Source: Bacillota bacterium (GTDB lineage Bacteria > Bacillota > Proteinivoracia > UBA4975). Taken from it: a stretch of 17,219 nt of DNA. Under the pieces are notes generated by a model. The model saw only the letters and a program-made list of their open reading frames with translations, was not told where the DNA came from and ran no database searches. Position numbers and translations under genes: made by a program. This document shows, one piece after another, positions 14,080 through 17,219 of this stretch (positions are counted from its first letter, which is position 1; each line of letters opens with the position of its first letter). The DNA lies in contig JAAYHI010000070.1 of the NCBI GenBank assembly GCA_012727415.1, forward strand, positions 1 to 17,219, in the 5' to 3' direction.

Positions 14080-14108
14080 ATTATACTAGTATTCCAACGC
14101 TAATGCAA
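14080..14108 (-). promoter_or_regulatory. Sigma-A-type promoter of the ATP synthase operon
   Basis: On the minus strand TTGCAT (14108-14103) is followed after exactly 17 bases by a perfect TATAAT (14085-14080). The start of transcription would fall near 14074-14072, only about 10-12 bases before the atpZ ATG, with the ribosome site GGGGTGGG in between. The -35 box is weak (3 of 6). Confidence 0.75.
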
Positions 14109-14116
14109 ACAGCCTG

Positions 14117-16087
14117 CTACTCTTTAGGGGCCCAAAACACTTCAACTCTGTCCCCCGTATTTAACAAAGCAGTATATTCTGCCTCAATGCCATTTACTGT
14201 TATGACCAGGTTGCCCCTGACGGCCCCGGTGTGTTTGATATCTGCTTTCGCCAAAGCATATGCCAGTATTGACCTGTCCTTCTGCAATGTCACGGGAGTG
14301 CCGTTGACTGTAACATGGATTTCATCGTCTACGGGAGTTGCGGGGTGTTCCTGCTGGGCATGTTTTGCAGTGATATTTACTGCACTCTTGCTGTCAACAG
14401 GAGTATTGGAATCTGCTTCAGTGCCATCAACTGTCACTGTTACCTGCCTTAGGTCCAGGTCCATTAGGGTTGCCAGCTCACCGACGCTGGCGGGGGGGCG
14501 AATTTCAACTTTGTCGCCCGGACGAATCAGGGTATCAGGCTGACAGGGCAGGTTGTTTATCTTCATGACCAGTGGCAACTCCAGCCAGGAACTGTTTATC
14601 AACAGCCGGGGAGACTGAAATTCAGCCGCCAGCTGAGAATTAGTTACTTCTGGCGCCGCCCCCGGTTTTCCAGGTATTACATCCACCCTGTCGCCGGCAA
14701 TAAGGGGGGTGTCCAGGGTAGCAGCTATGTCGTTAACCAGAATCTTCCCTGCCTGGCCGGGGGCCCCCGCTATTTCCCGGGTATTGCCATTGAGTTCAAA
14801 GGCAAGTACCGACCCCGAGCCTGCCACAGAACTGATATCAATTCCCCCTTGCATTAAGGCCTGAGATACAGTGGCCTTTTGCACATTAAACAGGGTAACC
14901 CCCTGGTCATTAAGCCAGATGCGAATATAATTCTCTTCCCTGGGCCTGATGGCCGTCATAGCTATGCCCAGAGGCGTAATGATGTCGGGCCCGGTAAATT
15001 CATTGCTGGGAAAAAGCACGCCTTCAAGATGCTCCCGAGTCCTGATGCCGACACGTTCCAGAGGGAGATCCAACTGGCGGGCAATTTCCTCCCGCAGCAT
15101 CGGTGTGAGACTGCCGCCGCCAACACAAAACAGGGCTGCCGGGGAAATGCCGCCGTTATTTTGCTTAATAGTTTCACTTAGTTTTTTGGCCAACTTGTCC
15201 ACTACAGGCTCAATAACAGCCAGGATTGCCTCCCGGCTCTCCCGGAGATTATTGCCCAGGACGTCGGTAAACTCGATTTCTTCACAGTTCCCCAGCTGAA
15301 TCTTAACCTTTTCGGCACTGTTAAAATCCAGCAAATAATGTTGGGCAATGGCCTCAGTTACTTCATCTCCAGCCATATCCACCATGCCATAGGAAATTAT
15401 TGTGCCGTCTCTGCTGACAGCAATATCTGAAGTGCCTGCTCCCACATCTGCCAGGGCCAGATTCAACAAACGCAGCGGAGGGGGAATGGCTACCGCCATG
15501 GCGGCGATTGGCTCCAGGGTCATACTGTCCACTGCCAGCCCCGCTTTAGCCAGCGAGCTGTAAAGACCGTCGACGACTACCCGGGGCAAGAAAGTGGCAA
15601 TAATCTCGACACCGATTGAACTTCCCCGCTGTCCCCTGGGGTTGGCAATGGGCAGGTTATCGAGAAAGTAGCTCACCGGGCTAAAGCCCACACAATGCAA
15701 TGAAGTGGTTTTCCTCTCCATTTCCTCCCGGGCAGAAGCCAGGGCTTTTAATTCCAGGCGCTGCACATCGTCAAATTCCACTTCCTGGGGGGCAGCAAAC
15801 TCCAGTCTTTCCTTAACGCGCTGGGTAGTAAGGGCGCGACCGGCAGCGGCTATTGCCGCTGTCTTCAGTGATACACCAGCTTTTTCTTCCAGCGCTTCTT
15901 TAATGCGCCTGATGACTGCGCTGACCTGTTCAACATCGTGAATTTGGCCATCCAGCATAGCCCGCTGAGGATGCCATTCGACATGATAATGCTCTACTGC
16001 AACTTCCCCTGAATCGGCAAGGCGGCACAAAAGGCCAATGACAGTCCTGGTGCCAATGTCAAGGGCAAAAGTATATTCCTTAGCCAT
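14117..16087 (-). CDS. FtsA-like actin-fold ATPase with C-terminal repeat region
   Basis: The first 380 residues are an FtsA/PilM-type actin-fold ATPase: phosphate-1 LDIGTRTVIGLL (9-20), an inserted 1C/SHS2 region (about 84-160), phosphate-2 LADVGAGTSDIAV (212-224) and the adenosine motif CVGGGSLTP (321-329). The following 275 residues are not found in classical FtsA (about 420 residues). They hold at least three similar units: ILVNDIAATLDTPLIAGDRV (449-468), LVMKINNLPCQPDTLIRPGD (506-525) and LVITVNGIEAEYTALLNTGD (627-646), each continuing with [RK]V-[DE]-V/I, plus a related VTVNGTPVTLQKDRSILAY (592-610). The pattern suggests beta-grasp-like domains. No FtsA-type amphipathic C-terminal helix is visible. 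The ATG follows GGGGG with 8-base spacing. It lies 15 bases after the UPF0104 gene, so the two are probably co-transcribed. Cell-envelope or division roles are inference; Clostridia are known to carry such long FtsA-related proteins, but this one may not be the divisome FtsA. Confidence 0.88.
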   Translation of the reverse strand: MAKEYTFALDIGTRTVIGLLCRLADSGEVAVEHYHVEWHPQRAMLDGQIHDVEQVSAVIRRIKEALEEKAGVSLKTAAIAAAGRALTTQRVKERLEFAAPQEVEFDDVQRLELKALASAREEMERKTTSLHCVGFSPVSYFLDNLPIANPRGQRGSSIGVEIIATFLPRVVVDGLYSSLAKAGLAVDSMTLEPIAAMAVAIPPPLRLLNLALADVGAGTSDIAVSRDGTIISYGMVDMAGDEVTEAIAQHYLLDFNSAEKVKIQLGNCEEIEFTDVLGNNLRESREAILAVIEPVVDKLAKKLSETIKQNNGGISPAALFCVGGGSLTPMLREEIARQLDLPLERVGIRTREHLEGVLFPSNEFTGPDIITPLGIAMTAIRPREENYIRIWLNDQGVTLFNVQKATVSQALMQGGIDISSVAGSGSVLAFELNGNTREIAGAPGQAGKILVNDIAATLDTPLIAGDRVDVIPGKPGAAPEVTNSQLAAEFQSPRLLINSSWLELPLVMKINNLPCQPDTLIRPGDKVEIRPPASVGELATLMDLDLRQVTVTVDGTEADSNTPVDSKSAVNITAKHAQQEHPATPVDDEIHVTVNGTPVTLQKDRSILAYALAKADIKHTGAVRGNLVITVNGIEAEYTALLNTGDRVEVFWAPKE

Positions 16088-16102
16088 CTCACTCGCCCCC
16101 TT

Positions 16103-17131
16103 CTAGTTGGCATGAGATTCAACAACAATTTCCCGTTGCCGGGGTTTGCCCCACAGGGAACCCAGGGCACTGATTGCCCCCAGAACAAGGAGCAGGTAAT
16201 AAGTAAAGAGCCGCCAGCACAAGATAAACAGTCCCAGCACCGCCTTTGGCATTACGCCCTTGTACATGGCAGCCATAGCCAGCTCCAGGGCGCCGCTGGC
16301 TCCCGGTACCGGAATAAAGGGCAAGGCCAAAGTAAGGACAAACTGACTGCTGGCGAGAAAAACCGGGTCAGCAACTACACCTAATCCCCTGGCCAGCACC
16401 GGCAGCATGCCAAACCACAGCAGCCAAAAAACAAGGCTGAGCATTACTATGCGCAACAGCGTCCATGGGCCTCTCGCCCATATAATTTTCATGCCCACGG
16501 AGAATTCCGATGCCTCCACCTCAAGGCGCTGTTGCCATTGGCCAAACTTCCCCTTGCGCCAGCGCCGGGGAAGTTTGGCAAAAATCTTTTCCAACAGTTC
16601 GGGAAAGAGAACATAGGCGGCATTGAGCAGCAAGGTGGCGGCAAATACCAGGGCAACCAGTGTAAAAAGTTCACCGGTTACCGGCCCAAACTGCATTCTC
16701 CCCCGGGCAAAGACAAAGAGCAAAATCACTCCCAGGGAAAAAACCAATTTTGTAATAAAACTGCGGAGGATGGCAGCTGCCAGGGAGAGTCCCAGTCTTA
16801 AGCCATTTTTGTTGTACAAGTAGGCCACCGCTGGTATCTCACCCAGCCCCATGGGGGTCACCAATTGGGCAAAGGTGCAGCTGAGGAATATGGTACACCC
16901 TTTAAGCCATCCGATCTTTCCCCCCATGGCATTTGCCACCAGGGTTATCCTTAGGCCTTCTATGGCAATGGCAGCCAAGATCATTGCCCCCGCCAGGGCC
17001 AAAAAGCCAGATTCAGCAAGCCCGAGATTGCTCAGTGCTTGGAGATCAATAGTCTTCCACACAAGGATTAAGGCAACGAGAATGCTAAGGCCTACGGAGA
17101 TCACAAGGCCCCGGCGCCAATTAAATTGCAT
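16103..17131 (-). CDS. LPG-synthase-TM / UPF0104 flippase-like membrane protein
   Basis: A polytopic inner-membrane protein of 342 residues with about eight hydrophobic segments. It matches the lysylphosphatidylglycerol-synthase transmembrane region family (UPF0104, YbhN/AglD-like): an early LVANAMGGKIGWLKGCTIFL and TFAQLVTPMGLGEIPAVAYL (the conserved position of TP-x-[GK]-[AS]GE), an internal LRSFITKLVFSLGVILLF, and the late PFIPVPGASGALELAMAAMY (the PGG-x-G motif). The soluble aminoacyl-transferase domain of MprF is absent, so it is not an MprF enzyme; such stand-alone proteins are thought to move or handle lipids, but the substrate is unknown. ATG at 17131 is preferred, eight bases after AGGGGGG; a TTG at 17137 is only two bases away. 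Confidence 0.88.
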   Translation of the reverse strand: MQFNWRRGLVISVGLSILVALILVWKTIDLQALSNLGLAESGFLALAGAMILAAIAIEGLRITLVANAMGGKIGWLKGCTIFLSCTFAQLVTPMGLGEIPAVAYLYNKNGLRLGLSLAAAILRSFITKLVFSLGVILLFVFARGRMQFGPVTGELFTLVALVFAATLLLNAAYVLFPELLEKIFAKLPRRWRKGKFGQWQQRLEVEASEFSVGMKIIWARGPWTLLRIVMLSLVFWLLWFGMLPVLARGLGVVADPVFLASSQFVLTLALPFIPVPGASGALELAMAAMYKGVMPKAVLGLFILCWRLFTYYLLLVLGAISALGSLWGKPRQREIVVESHAN

Positions 17132-17144
17132 CAGCAATTCCCCC

Positions 17145-17219
17145 CTATAGGCTGGAGAAAGGCTTTAGCTCTATTCCTGCCTGCGTCAGCAAGTCGACGC
17201 TGTACCGATCAGGGTATTC
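17145..17219 (-). CDS. C-terminal fragment of an unidentified protein
   Basis: The last 24 codons and stop of a gene entering from the right edge. The minus strand reads EYPDRYSVDLLTQAGIELKP then FSSL and TAG (17147-17145). The stop lies just before the AGGGGGG ribosome site of the UPF0104 gene, 13 bases from its ATG, so it is probably the preceding gene of the same operon. The fragment is too short for me to assign a family. Confidence 0.55.
   Translation of the reverse strand, partial: EYPDRYSVDLLTQAGIELKPFSSL

Overview
The window looks like chromosomal DNA of an endospore-forming, Gram-positive (Firmicutes, probably Clostridia-type) bacterium. The evidence is three sporulation genes (spoIID, a spoIIQ-like gene, spoIIID) lying next to murA and an mbl-type mreB, an F-type ATP synthase operon in the Firmicutes order, very G-rich Shine-Dalgarno sequences (runs of GGGGG), and heavy use of GTG and TTG starts. 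Every gene reads on the minus strand, so transcription runs from high to low coordinates. Coding density is very high: no gap without a gene exceeds about 125 bases, and I see no mobile elements, CRISPR arrays, tRNA or rRNA genes.

Layout in the direction of transcription. (1) 17219-14117: the tail of an unidentified gene, a multi-spanning LPG-synthase-TM/UPF0104 membrane protein, and an FtsA-like actin-fold ATPase with a long C-terminal region carrying three repeat units that look like a beta-grasp domain. (2) 14062-6637: the ATP synthase operon atpZ-I-B-E-F-H-A-G-D-C plus a YueI/DUF1694 gene. It starts at a good sigma-A-type promoter (perfect TATAAT), has a terminator-like hairpin between atpE and atpF, and ends at a hairpin containing the YueI stop codon. 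(3) 6564-4538: ywmB and murA, ending in a strong terminator that contains the murA stop codon. (4) 4467-2771: spoIID and spoIIQ-like, engulfment-stage sporulation genes. (5) 2689-999: spoIIID (mother-cell regulator), mbl (cell-shape actin) and yhbY (ribosome assembly), followed by a hairpin terminator. (6) 876-1: the N-terminal part of an SbcD/YhaO-type metallophosphoesterase whose active-site motifs are largely destroyed; it runs off the left edge.

The shared themes are membrane energetics (the c subunit carries the sodium-binding signature), cell-wall synthesis and shape (MurA, Mbl), and sporulation (SpoIID, SpoIIQ, SpoIIID). The atp-ywmB-murA-spoIID-spoIIQ-spoIIID-mbl order is familiar in Firmicutes, so the synteny itself is not new. 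The observations most worth checking are: the catalytically degenerate SbcD-like protein; the FtsA-like protein with C-terminal repeats beside a flippase-like membrane protein; atpC apparently beginning at a non-canonical ATC codon; a terminator-like element after atpE; the Na+ signature in AtpE; and a Cys-rich tail on YueI.
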